Assembly: GCA_013042025.1 (NCBI GenBank)
Contig: JABDQY010000099.1
Coordinates: forward strand, 1 to 24,154
Reading direction: 5' to 3'
DNA from: Bacteroidia bacterium
GTDB taxonomy: Bacteria; Bacteroidota; Bacteroidia; NS11-12g; UBA9320
Length of the DNA stretch: 24,154 nucleotides
Part shown: in pieces, positions 7,702 to 14,946 of the stretch
Position numbering within the stretch: position 1 is the stretch's first letter
Layout: every line of letters begins with the position of its first letter
Program-made: the position numbers and the translations under genes
Notes under the pieces: model-generated
What the model was told of the DNA's origin: nothing
What the model saw: only the letters and a program-made list of their open reading frames with translations
Database searches by the model: none

Positions 7702-9894
7702 ATGACAACAGAAGCGGTTGATTTAAAGAGAAGTCTTAAGGAGTTTTTTGGCTTTGACTCCTTCAAAGGAATGCAGGAAGAAGTCATATCAACAATATTG
7801 AACGGAAATGATTGCTTTGTAATTATGCCAACAGGTGCTGGTAAATCTTTGTGTTATCAATTACCTGCAATAATTTGCAATGGCACGGCAATAATTATTT
7901 CACCCTTAATTGCATTAATGAAAAATCAGGTTGATGCTATACGAGGTTTTGGAGAAAGTGATTCTATTGCACACTTTCTCAATTCATCATTAACCAAAAC
8001 TCAAACTGCTAAAGTTAAGGCAGATGTTGCGGCAGGGAAAACCAAGATGTTATATGTTGCTCCTGAAACCCTTAAAAAGGATGAAACCATCGAGTTTTTA
8101 AGATCTGTTAAAGTAAGCTTTGTTGCAGTAGACGAGGCCCATTGTATATCTGAATGGGGACACGATTTTAGACCAGAATACAGAAGAATTAAACAAATTG
8201 TTAAAGAAATTGATGATGTTCCAATGGTTGCATTAACTGCAACTGCAACTCCAAAGGTTCAATTGGATATTCAAAAGAGTTTAAACATGGTAGAAGCCGT
8301 TGTTTATAAATCTTCATTTAACCGATCAAATCTTTACTACGAAGTTCTTCCTAAAGGAAGTAAGGCACAAACGATGAAAGATCTAATCTCCTTCATCAAT
8401 AAGCGTAAAGGTAAAAGTGGAATTGTATATTGTTTAAGTAGAAAGAAAACTGAAGAAATATCTGAAATATTAGTTGCAAATGGAATTAATGCTCTTCCTT
8501 ATCATGCCGGTTTAGATGCTAAAACTCGGGCAGGTAATCAAGATGCTTTCTTAATGGAAGATTGTGATGTTATATGTGCAACTATTGCATTTGGAATGGG
8601 TATAGACAAGCCAGATGTTCGATACGTTATTCATTATGACGTTCCAAAATCTCTTGAAGGATATTATCAGGAAACTGGGCGATCTGGAAGAGATGGATTA
8701 GATGGAGATTGCGTTTTATTTTACAACCCAAAAGATACGGAAAAGCTAGAGAAATTCTTAAAGGACAAGCCCGTAGCTGAACGTGAGATTGGAACGCAAC
8801 TAATTTCTGAAATGGCATACTTCGCTGAATCATCTCAATGCAGAAGGAAATCTTTATTGCACTACTTTGGCGAGTCCTTTGCTGCAGAAGATTGTAACAA
8901 GATGTGTGATAATTGTCGAAATCCAAGAGAGAAGCACGATGTTACTAATGAATTAGTTATGGCTTTGGAAACAGTGCAATTTGCAGATGGAAAGGTCGCA
9001 ATTAAACACATTGTTGATGTATTGTCTGGAACAGCATCACAAGAGGTAAGAGCTTATAAACACGACCAATTCAAACACTTTGGAAAAGGTAAAGAAAAAG
9101 GAGCAAATTTTTGGAAAACATTGATTCGCTATGCACAAGTAAACAACCTAATTGAAAAAAATATCGAGCGATATGGATTATTGTCTATTAACCAAGAAGG
9201 TCTAGAATACTTGAAAAAGCCTACTAAAGTTGAACTTGCTCAAGATAGAGAATTTGATTCTGTAAACGACGACGACTTTGATAAAATTCAGTTGGAAGCC
9301 GTTTATGATCAAACGTTGTTTAATAAGTTGAAAGACCTTCAAAAGGTGGTGGCCAAAGAAATGGGTTTGCCTCCTTATGTAATATTTCAAGAGCCGTCAT
9401 TAGAAGATATGGCTTTCAAATACCCTATGACCATTCAAGAAATGGAAAACATTTCTGGCGTAGGTAAAAACAAGGCTCGAAAGTTTGGAAAACCTTTCAT
9501 TGAACTTATAGCTCAATACGTTGATGAGAATAACATTGAAAGGCCGGATGACTTAGTATTAAAATCTGTTGTTAATAAGAGTGCTAAAAAAATCCATATC
9601 ATTCAAAATATCGATAAGAAAGTTCCACTAGATGACATTGCTAAAGGACAAAAAATGGATTATGACGATTTGTTGGCAGAATTAGAAGCAATTGTTTTCT
9701 CAGGAACGCAAGTCGATATCAACTATTTTATTGATGATATAATTGATGAAGAAGGGAAAGATGAAATTTTTGATTTCTTTAAAACAATGGATACAAACGA
9801 CATTGATGCGGCCGTTGACGAATTCGAAGGTGAATTTACTCATGAAGAAATGAAAGTTTTTCAAATACAATTCATGAGTGATGTTGCAAATTAA
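7702..9894 (+). CDS. recQ: ATP-dependent DNA helicase RecQ
   Basis: This 730-residue superfamily 2 helicase unwinds DNA 3' to 5' in recombination and fork repair. Visible motifs are Walker A PTGAGKS (43-49), DEAH (144-147) followed by CISEWGHDFRPEY, motif III LTATAT, GMGIDKPDVR (298-307) and motif VI QETGRSGRDG (323-332). The zinc-binding subdomain has Cys380, Cys398, Cys402 and Cys405. A winged-helix RQC region follows, then an HRDC domain (about 534-608, with SGVGKNKARKFG). Residues 628-725 form a further C-terminal segment like the helix-turn-helix extension of Bacteroidota RecQ, ending in a very acidic tail; this makes it about 120 residues longer than the 609-610 residues of the E. coli enzyme. 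The tRNA-Gln promoter overlaps its 3' end. Confidence 0.97.
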   Translation: MTTEAVDLKRSLKEFFGFDSFKGMQEEVISTILNGNDCFVIMPTGAGKSLCYQLPAIICNGTAIIISPLIALMKNQVDAIRGFGESDSIAHFLNSSLTKTQTAKVKADVAAGKTKMLYVAPETLKKDETIEFLRSVKVSFVAVDEAHCISEWGHDFRPEYRRIKQIVKEIDDVPMVALTATATPKVQLDIQKSLNMVEAVVYKSSFNRSNLYYEVLPKGSKAQTMKDLISFINKRKGKSGIVYCLSRKKTEEISEILVANGINALPYHAGLDAKTRAGNQDAFLMEDCDVICATIAFGMGIDKPDVRYVIHYDVPKSLEGYYQETGRSGRDGLDGDCVLFYNPKDTEKLEKFLKDKPVAEREIGTQLISEMAYFAESSQCRRKSLLHYFGESFAAEDCNKMCDNCRNPREKHDVTNELVMALETVQFADGKVAIKHIVDVLSGTASQEVRAYKHDQFKHFGKGKEKGANFWKTLIRYAQVNNLIEKNIERYGLLSINQEGLEYLKKPTKVELAQDREFDSVNDDDFDKIQLEAVYDQTLFNKLKDLQKVVAKEMGLPPYVIFQEPSLEDMAFKYPMTIQEMENISGVGKNKARKFGKPFIELIAQYVDENNIERPDDLVLKSVVNKSAKKIHIIQNIDKKVPLDDIAKGQKMDYDDLLAELEAIVFSGTQVDINYFIDDIIDEEGKDEIFDFFKTMDTNDIDAAVDEFEGEFTHEEMKVFQIQFMSDVAN

Positions 9895-9913
9895 AAAATG
9901 AATATTATTTTTG
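9883..9913 (+). promoter_or_regulatory. Promoter of tRNA-Gln (-33 GTTG, N19, -7 TATTTTTG)
   Basis: GTTG at 9883-9886 and TATTTTTG at 9906-9913 are separated by 19 nt, which is the Bacteroidota arrangement (TTTG, 19 nt, TAnnTTTG). The tRNA starts 12 nt after the -7 box. The -33 element lies in the last codons of recQ. It is followed by GCACCCC, similar to the GCCACCC after the icd box. Confidence 0.75.
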
Positions 9914-9924
9914 CACCCCAAAAT

Positions 9925-9997
9925 TGACCGATGGTGTAACTGGCAACACGTCTGTTTTTGGTACAGAAGAGTCCAGGTTCGAGCCCTGGTCGGTCAA
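9925..9997 (+). tRNA. tRNA-Gln (anticodon UUG)
   Basis: The sequence folds into a complete cloverleaf. The acceptor stem TGACCGA (9925-9931) pairs with TCGGTCA (9990-9996). The D arm runs GTG...CAC, the anticodon stem is TCTGT/ACAGA with loop TTTTGGT and anticodon TTG at 9958-9960, and the T arm CCAGG-TTCGAGC-CCTGG is perfect. The discriminator base is A9997 and no CCA is encoded, so CCA must be added after transcription. The U1-A72 end pair is as in E. coli tRNA-Gln. It reads CAA and, by wobble, CAG codons. Confidence 0.96.
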
Positions 9998-10044
9998 CTT
10001 AAGTTTATGATAACTGCCTATGGAGCAGTGAAAGTAAGACAATT

Positions 10045-11016
10045 ATGCCATCATTTATAAATAAAGTAAAAATCTTCTCGGGTTCCGCGTCAAAATATTT
10101 GGCGGAAAAAATATCTAGAAACTACGGTCAGAATTTAGGAACTACTACATTAAGTAAATTTAGTGATGGTGAATTTCAACCTTCTTTAGATGAATCAGTT
10201 AGGGGCTGCGATGTGTTCATAGTTCAATCTACTATGCCTCCTGCAGATAACTTAATGGAATTGCTACAATTAATCGATGCGGCAAAAAGAGCTTCAGCCC
10301 ACAAAGTTGTTGCTGTTATGCCATACTTCGGATTAGCAAGACAAGACAGAAAGGACAAACCTAGGGTTCCAATTAGTTCCAAAATGGTTGCAAATATTTT
10401 GACAGCAGTGGGTGCAGATAGGGTAATGACAATGGATTTACATGCTCCACAAATTCAAGGTTTCTTCGATATTCCTGTTGACCATTTAGATTCCACAGTT
10501 GTTTTTATTCCGTACATTAAGAACTTACAACTTGATAATTTACTTCTTGCTGCCCCTGATGTTGGTGCAACAAAAAGAGTGCGTGAATTTGCAAAATACC
10601 TTGGAGCAGAAATGGTAATATGTGATAAAGCACGTAAACGAGCTAATGAGATTGCTTCAATGACCGTAATTGGAGATGTTGAAGGTAAGGATGTTGTTCT
10701 AATCGATGACATTTGCGACACAGCAAATACCTTGTGTAAAGCGGCGGCACTAATTAAAGAGAAAGGTGCTAAATCTGTAAGGGCTGTCTGCACACATCCA
10801 GTATTAAGTGGAAATGCATATGAAAACCTGGAGAACTCGGTTTTGGAAGAAATTGCATTATGTGACACCATACCTCTTAAAGCAGGTAACTACAAGAAAA
10901 TTAAAGTTTTAAGTGTTGACAGTTTGTTCTCAAACGCAATACGAAATGTAAGTGAATTTGGATCTATCAGTTCACTTTTCAATATATCTGATTCTTATCA
11001 GAAAGAATTAATTTAA
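10045..11016 (+). CDS. prs: Ribose-phosphate pyrophosphokinase (PRPP synthase)
   Basis: The enzyme makes PRPP from ribose-5-phosphate and ATP for nucleotide, histidine and tryptophan synthesis. The protein is 323 residues, close to the 315 of E. coli. It shows FSDGEFQPSLDESVRGCDVF (39-58), VMPYFGLARQDRKD (91-104), the metal-site DLHAPQIQGFF (131-141) with His133, the flexible catalytic loop KARKRANE (195-202) and THPVLSGNA (250-258). The PRPP-binding loop reads DDICDTANT (221-229) where the usual form is DDMIDTGGT or DTAGT; Asn228 replaces the second glycine. It lies 47 nt after the tRNA with no separate promoter that I can recognise, and 23 nt before rplY, so it may be transcribed with both. 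Confidence 0.96.
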   Translation: MPSFINKVKIFSGSASKYLAEKISRNYGQNLGTTTLSKFSDGEFQPSLDESVRGCDVFIVQSTMPPADNLMELLQLIDAAKRASAHKVVAVMPYFGLARQDRKDKPRVPISSKMVANILTAVGADRVMTMDLHAPQIQGFFDIPVDHLDSTVVFIPYIKNLQLDNLLLAAPDVGATKRVREFAKYLGAEMVICDKARKRANEIASMTVIGDVEGKDVVLIDDICDTANTLCKAAALIKEKGAKSVRAVCTHPVLSGNAYENLENSVLEEIALCDTIPLKAGNYKKIKVLSVDSLFSNAIRNVSEFGSISSLFNISDSYQKELI

Positions 11017-11039
11017 AAAAAGAATTTAAAAAGTAAATA

Positions 11040-11687
11040 ATGAAAGTAATTGCATTAAAAGGTGATGTGAGAAAAGGACTTGGAAAGTCTGACACTAAAC
11101 AACTAAGAAAAGAAGGAAAAGTTCCATGTGTGGTTTATGGTAAAGGCACCAACCAACATTTTGCTGTTTATCAAGCTGATTTCAAGAATCTTGTTTATAC
11201 TCCTAACACCTATTTGGTTAAACTAGAAGTAGAAAACGATGTAAGACTTGCCAAAGTGCAAGAATTACAATTTCATCCTGTATCTGAAGATATTATTCAT
11301 GCAGATTTTTATGAGGTAGCAACAGACAAACCTATCAGCATAACTGTACCAGTTAAAATTACAGGTGTTGCCCCTGGGGTAAGAGCAGGTGGTAAGCTTC
11401 AACTTAAGATTAAAAAGCTTTTAGTTTCAGGACTAATTGCTGATTTACCTGAATTTATTGAAGTAAATATTGATGAACTAGAAATTGGAAAAAGCGTTAA
11501 AGTAAAAGATATTTCAGTAGAGAAATTGGATCTATTAGATTCCGATTCTAATTCTATTGTATCTTGTGTTGTTACTAGAGCAGCTCAAAGTGAGGCAGAT
11601 GAAGAGGAAGAAGGTGAAGAAGGAGCAGAAGGTGAAGAAGGAGCAGAAGGAGCAGAAGGTGAAGGTTCTAGCGAATCAAAAGAATAA
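11040..11687 (+). CDS. rplY: 50S ribosomal protein L25 / general stress protein Ctc, long acidic form
   Basis: L25 binds 5S rRNA in the large subunit. Residues 1-90 form the L25 domain (KGDVRKGLGKSDTKQLRKEGKVPCVVYG and VQELQFHPVSEDIIHADFYEV). Residues about 95-185 form the TL5/CTC C-terminal beta domain (VPVKITGVAPGVRAGGKLQL and ADLPEFIEVNIDELEIG). Together they make the 215-residue long form, not the 94-residue E. coli type. From about residue 186 the protein becomes a tail of Glu, Gly and Ala only (EEEEGEEGAEG repeats). It follows prs by 23 nt, the usual prs-rplY pairing that precedes pth in many bacteria; pth is absent here. A strong terminator follows 23 nt after the stop. Confidence 0.96.
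   Translation: MKVIALKGDVRKGLGKSDTKQLRKEGKVPCVVYGKGTNQHFAVYQADFKNLVYTPNTYLVKLEVENDVRLAKVQELQFHPVSEDIIHADFYEVATDKPISITVPVKITGVAPGVRAGGKLQLKIKKLLVSGLIADLPEFIEVNIDELEIGKSVKVKDISVEKLDLLDSDSNSIVSCVVTRAAQSEADEEEEGEEGAEGEEGAEGAEGEGSSESKE
11601..11666 (+). repeat. Imperfect GAAGGNGMA tandem repeats in the L25 tail
   Basis: The DNA is made of degenerate 6- to 9-nt units such as gaaggagca and gaaggtgaa, all in frame and all on a purine-rich + strand. They encode the EEGEEGAEGEEGAEGAEGEG tail. Such a tract can change length by slippage in multiples of three without breaking the frame. Confidence 0.7.
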
Positions 11688-11710
11688 TAATTTTAGAACT
11701 AATAAATGGA

Positions 11711-11736
11711 AAAGCTCACTTCGGTGGGCTTTTTTT
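11711..11736. terminator. UUCG-loop intrinsic terminator of prs-rplY, shared with the convergent SDR gene
   Basis: AGCTCAC (11713-11719) pairs with GTGGGCT (11724-11730) around a TTCG tetraloop, with one T-G pair. AA at 11711-11712 extends the stem into the T-run 11731-11736. On the + strand this is a textbook terminator. On the - strand the same hairpin is followed by CTTTTCC, a weaker U-tract. The stop codon of the minus-strand gene (11716-11718) lies inside the stem. Confidence 0.9.
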
Positions 11737-12726
11737 ATACCATGAAATAGCATCGTTAATTACGGTTTGCATTAAAGTAAACTTAATATTTAGTTGTTCC
11801 CTTGCCTTTTGATTTGAATAATAGTTTTCTGAAATACTCGCTTTCACAGTTTCTCTCGAGAGTAAACCTCGAATTCTAAGAAATTCTTTCAGGCTCACTA
11901 AAGCATAAATGAATCTATATAATCCTCCTTTGACCTCAATACTTGGGGGGTTCTTCTCAAATCTTTCTGCCATCATTTTCGATATTGACTCAAATGATAA
12001 ATTTTCACTAACCAAGATATAGCGTTCACCATCTATTTCAGATACGCATAAAGAACACATCGCTTTAGCAACATCATTAACACCCACAAACCCAGTTACA
12101 CCTTTACTATAAAACCTAAATTGCTTATTTGCATTTTTAAATAACGAATTGGATCCCTGATTCCAGTTCCCATATCCCAAAATTATACCAGGAATAACAA
12201 TTGCTGTTCTTAATCCCTCTTCTTGAATTCTCCATATTTCACACTCCCCTAAGTATTTAGATAATCCATAATTACTGTGAGGTTTTTTATCATCCCATTC
12301 ATTATTCTCATCAATTAAACTAGTTTGGCTATCCTTTGAAAGGGCTGAAATACTACTACAATAAACAAGCTTCTTCACTCTAGCTTCAAGTGCCATGTTA
12401 GCAACATTGGCAGTATAATTCTTGTTTACTTCGATGAGTTTGCCAAAATCTCGTTGTTCGTATGAAATAATCCCTGCAACATGGAGGACATAATCAACTT
12501 CTACAAATATTTGCAACAGGCCATAGCTATCAAATAGCTCGCAACTTTCCCAAGACAATAAATCATATACATCGTTACTAAAGCTGTAGCTTTCTTTAAT
12601 AAGATAAAATTGATCTAATGAAGCATTTGGACGAACGATTGCTATAACACGATGTCCATTTGACAACAAGTGATGTATAATATGTACACCTAAAAATCCA
12701 TTAGCTCCTGTTACGGCAAAAATCAC
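11716..12726 (-). CDS. NAD-dependent epimerase/dehydratase (extended SDR family)
   Basis: This 336-residue cytoplasmic oxidoreductase has a Rossmann fold. The nucleotide-binding motif TGANGFLG is at 6-13, the family-typical LHVAGIIS at 81-88, and the catalytic set is Ser124 or Ser125 with Tyr153-x3-Lys157 (YGLSK). The substrate-binding half (about 175-336) has VIPGIILGYGNW and a GVNDVAKAM block typical of dihydroflavonol-reductase/cinnamoyl-CoA-reductase-like SDRs. The substrate cannot be told from sequence. The start is GTG at 12726, because an in-frame TAA sits two codons upstream. The last six residues (KKSPPK) are encoded by the terminator hairpin of rplY. It is divergent from the arginase-fold gene, with 40 nt between starts. 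Confidence 0.9.
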   Translation of the reverse strand: MIFAVTGANGFLGVHIIHHLLSNGHRVIAIVRPNASLDQFYLIKESYSFSNDVYDLLSWESCELFDSYGLLQIFVEVDYVLHVAGIISYEQRDFGKLIEVNKNYTANVANMALEARVKKLVYCSSISALSKDSQTSLIDENNEWDDKKPHSNYGLSKYLGECEIWRIQEEGLRTAIVIPGIILGYGNWNQGSNSLFKNANKQFRFYSKGVTGFVGVNDVAKAMCSLCVSEIDGERYILVSENLSFESISKMMAERFEKNPPSIEVKGGLYRFIYALVSLKEFLRIRGLLSRETVKASISENYYSNQKAREQLNIKFTLMQTVINDAISWYKKSPPK

Positions 12727-12739
12727 GTGTTACTATGTT

Positions 12740-12747
12740 TATTTTTG
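12740..12747 (+). promoter_or_regulatory. Candidate -7 element of the arginase-fold gene
   Basis: TATTTTTG matches TAnnTTTG exactly and ends 19 nt before ATG 12767. No convincing -33 TTTG is present at the expected distance (12717-12720 reads CAAA), so support rests on the -7 box and its position in the short divergent gap. Confidence 0.5.
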
Positions 12748-12766
12748 TGAGACACGAATATATCTA

Positions 12767-13894
12767 ATGTTTAAAGAATACTTGCTGAGTTTAGAGATAA
12801 CCCAAGATTACAAACCGTATGAAATAGGATCATCGCTCGAAAAATTTGTCTCTAAACTTCCTTCACTAGAAGGTAAAAAGGCTGCAATAATAGGAATTCC
12901 AGAAGGACGTTATAACCCTAATAATGAGCCAACTGCCAATGCACCTGAAAAAATTAGAAATGAGTTATACCGCCTATCATCAAATTCATTTATCGAAAAC
13001 CGAATAGTGGATTTAGGGAATATCAAATTAGGCAAAACCAAGGAAGATACCTTTTCCGCTTTAAAGCATGTATGTAAATACTTGCATGATCAAGATATTG
13101 TAACTATTCTAATTGGAGGAAATGTTGCATTGAGCGAAGCCGTCTACCAAAGCTTTAGTAGCGACGAACAAAATATGGATTTGACATTCATCTCTTCTAA
13201 ACTGCCAATTCTAGAGGGAGAGCTATTGGATAGAATTATTAAAAATGAAGAAAACCACCTGATAAATCTCAATGCAATTGCATTTCAAAGTCACTGTATT
13301 CCTCCAAAAGCTCTTGACGTAATACAAAACTTAAGCTTTGGCCATGTGCGATTAGGAGCCTTAAAAAAGAATATTGATGAGGCAGAATTATTAATTCGTA
13401 ACTCTAACATGATTGTCTTTGATGTCAATGCAGTGAAGTACTCAGAGGCACCAGGAAATCAAACTAGCAACCCCATTGGAATAGATGGAGATATGGCTTG
13501 TCAACTTGCGTGGTACTCTGGAGTAAGCGATGCTTCTAAAAACTTTGGGCTTTTTGACACCAATCCCAGCCTAGACCTAAGAAATGTAACATCCAAATTG
13601 ATGTCTTTAATTCTGTGGTACTTTATAGATGGTTTAGCAAACAGAAAACATGACCACCCTAAACTCCATGAGGAATTTACAAATTACCGATGTCATTTCG
13701 ACAACAATCATTCCGACATTATTTTTCATAAGAGCAAGCGTACAAGTAGATGGTGGATGGAAATTCCTCATCCAAGAAGTTTAAATAACTCAGATATGAA
13801 TGTAATTATTCCCTGTTCCTACGAAGATTATCAAGAAGCTACATCAGGAAATATTCCGGATCGGTTCTTAAACGCATTGCAACAATTACATTAA
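12767..13894 (+). CDS. Arginase/formimidoylglutamase-fold protein with degenerate metal site
   Basis: This 375-residue protein keeps the skeleton of the ureohydrolase family (arginase, agmatinase, HutG): AAIIGIPEGRYNPNNEPTANAPEKIRNELYRL at 39-70, TILIGGNVALSE at 113-124, and IVFDVNAVKYSEAPGNQ at 216-232. The manganese ligands are mostly gone. The usual GGDHS reads GGNVA (117-121), the DAHxD segment appears as ISSKLP (142-147), and the DxDxxDP motif reads DVNAVKY (219-225), keeping only Asp219. Automatic annotation would call it formimidoylglutamase, but arginase-type hydrolysis looks unlikely. The C-terminal 80 residues (YRCHFDNNHSDIIFHKSKRTSRWWMEI) lie outside the normal fold and are rich in His, Lys and Trp. 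No hut genes are nearby. Likely a binding or structural protein; role unknown. Confidence 0.8.
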   Translation: MFKEYLLSLEITQDYKPYEIGSSLEKFVSKLPSLEGKKAAIIGIPEGRYNPNNEPTANAPEKIRNELYRLSSNSFIENRIVDLGNIKLGKTKEDTFSALKHVCKYLHDQDIVTILIGGNVALSEAVYQSFSSDEQNMDLTFISSKLPILEGELLDRIIKNEENHLINLNAIAFQSHCIPPKALDVIQNLSFGHVRLGALKKNIDEAELLIRNSNMIVFDVNAVKYSEAPGNQTSNPIGIDGDMACQLAWYSGVSDASKNFGLFDTNPSLDLRNVTSKLMSLILWYFIDGLANRKHDHPKLHEEFTNYRCHFDNNHSDIIFHKSKRTSRWWMEIPHPRSLNNSDMNVIIPCSYEDYQEATSGNIPDRFLNALQQLH

Positions 13895-13944
13895 ATTTAC
13901 TTTTAAACATAATAGACTAATAGATAACACGTTATAATTGTAAT

Positions 13945-14073
13945 ATGAGTTTTAAACAAAAAGCAATCTTCTTTCTCGTTCTATTTGGAACTAGCTTTTT
14001 GTTAAGTTCATGTGCTTCAAATAAGAAGTGCAATACACGAAAAAAAACCCAAGTTGAAATGGGTTGGATGTAA
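13945..14073 (+). CDS. Very small lipoprotein, 42 residues
   Basis: I found this frame by reading the gap between the arginase-fold and sigma-factor genes. ATG 13945 opens a 42-codon frame ending in TAA at 14071-14073. Residues 1-22 are a lipoprotein signal with a lipobox LLSSC, giving lipidated Cys23. The mature part is only about 20 residues, ASNKKCNTRKKTQVEMGWM, basic and with a second Cys29. A perfect lipobox in the right place in so short a frame is good evidence of a gene. It would sit in the inner or outer membrane facing the periplasm. Function is unknown. It lies 50 nt after the arginase-fold gene in the same direction and may be co-transcribed with it; no promoter of its own is clear. 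Confidence 0.72.
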   Translation: MSFKQKAIFFLVLFGTSFLLSSCASNKKCNTRKKTQVEMGWM

Positions 14074-14131
14074 TAACTTTACTTCTAGGGAATCTTTCTA
14101 AACATCATATTGTCTAATTTGCAAAGAACAA

Positions 14132-14692
14132 ATGCAAAGTTTTGATAAAAAAACTGATTATGAATTAGTTGACCTTACCATAGAAGGTGATGAATTTGCA
14201 TTTGCTGAAATTATAAGACGTTATAAAGGAAGTGTGGCAACAACTGCTATGAACATGCTTGGAGATGTTGAAGATGCAAAAGAAGTTGGTCACCAAGTAT
14301 TTATACGGTTTTTTAACACTTTGAAAAAATATAGAAAAGAAGCTAGTTTGAACACCTATTTAACAAGAATGACTATAAACCTTTGTCTCAACTTCTTAAA
14401 ACGAAGAAAAAACTTTCAAAATAGAAGTTATGAACTGAAGAATGCTATGAGCGTTTCAACCGAAAATGGCATTTCAGACTTTGAAAGTAAAGATGTAGTA
14501 AACAGTGCCCTTCAAAAACTGGATAATAAGCACAGAACAGTAATAGTACTTAGAATGATTAAAGGCTATAGTACCTTAGAAACTGCAGATTTATTACAAC
14601 TACCAAAAGGTACAGTGTTATCAAGACTAAAAAGAGGAATGGCAAAACTTAAAACAATATTAGAAACAGAATACAATTATGAATACACATAA
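14132..14692 (+). CDS. ECF-type RNA polymerase sigma factor
   Basis: This 186-residue protein has the two-domain layout of an ECF (group 4) sigma factor. Region 2 (about 20-92) contains FAEIIRRYKGSV, DVEDAKEVGHQVFIRFF and the -10-recognition helix ASLNTYLTRMTINLCLNFLKRR. Region 4 (about 122-176) has LDNKHRTVIVLRMIKGYSTLETADLLQLPKGTVLSRLKRGMAKLK, a helix-turn-helix for -35 recognition. There is no region 1 or 3. The next gene overlaps its end by 14 nt and encodes a single-pass membrane protein, the usual place of an anti-sigma factor. Upstream, CTAATTTGC (14114-14122) is a one-base-short relative of the -7 box. Regulon unknown; an envelope or metal stress role is suggested by the downstream Spy-like genes. 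Confidence 0.93.
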   Translation: MQSFDKKTDYELVDLTIEGDEFAFAEIIRRYKGSVATTAMNMLGDVEDAKEVGHQVFIRFFNTLKKYRKEASLNTYLTRMTINLCLNFLKRRKNFQNRSYELKNAMSVSTENGISDFESKDVVNSALQKLDNKHRTVIVLRMIKGYSTLETADLLQLPKGTVLSRLKRGMAKLKTILETEYNYEYT

Positions 14693-14945
14693 ACTTGAAA
14701 AACAACTGCAAACGATGCATTATACTTTTTCAGATGATTTTGACAGAAGTATTTTAGAGGAAATTTCAACGATGACTCAGTTGAGACTTCCCAGTTTAAC
14801 ATCAATCATAACAGGTCTAGCAGCATGCATCATCTTCTGTCTTGGCTTTATCTACCTTCAAGATGGTAATTTATCTTATGATAGTTTATTGGGTATTGAT
14901 ATGCTAAACAAGACCAGTTCAACGGAATTATTAAATTATTTTTAA
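14679..14945 (+). CDS. Small single-pass membrane protein, probable anti-sigma factor
   Basis: The 88-residue protein has a charged, probably cytoplasmic N-terminus (1-38), one membrane helix at about 41-60 (LTSIITGLAACIIFCLGFIYL) and a short periplasmic tail of about 28 residues. Its start overlaps the sigma gene by 14 nt and its stop is 1 nt before the next ATG, so all three are translationally linked. Size and layout resemble CnrY-like anti-sigma factors, in which a short cytoplasmic peptide clamps the sigma factor. No zinc-binding HxxxCxxC anti-sigma motif is present. I do not recognise the sequence family; the anti-sigma role comes from position and topology. Confidence 0.8.
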   Translation: MNTHKLEKQLQTMHYTFSDDFDRSILEEISTMTQLRLPSLTSIITGLAACIIFCLGFIYLQDGNLSYDSLLGIDMLNKTSSTELLNYF

Positions 14946-14946
14946 A

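Noticed and set aside
10013..10029. ACTGC/GCAGT hairpin between tRNA-Gln and prs
   Set aside because: Only five base pairs and no following T-run, so not a terminator; too weak to call a leader element.
10455..10871. 138-codon open frame on the minus strand inside prs
   Set aside because: It is antisense to a conserved enzyme and its protein resembles no family; the composition mirrors the prs codons.
11557..11745. Lys-rich 62-codon frame overlapping the rplY tail
   Set aside because: It is the purine-rich repeat tract read in another frame and runs through the terminator.
13933..13940. TATAATTG resembling a -7 box before the small lipoprotein
   Set aside because: It ends only 4 nt before the ATG, which would place the transcription start inside the coding region.
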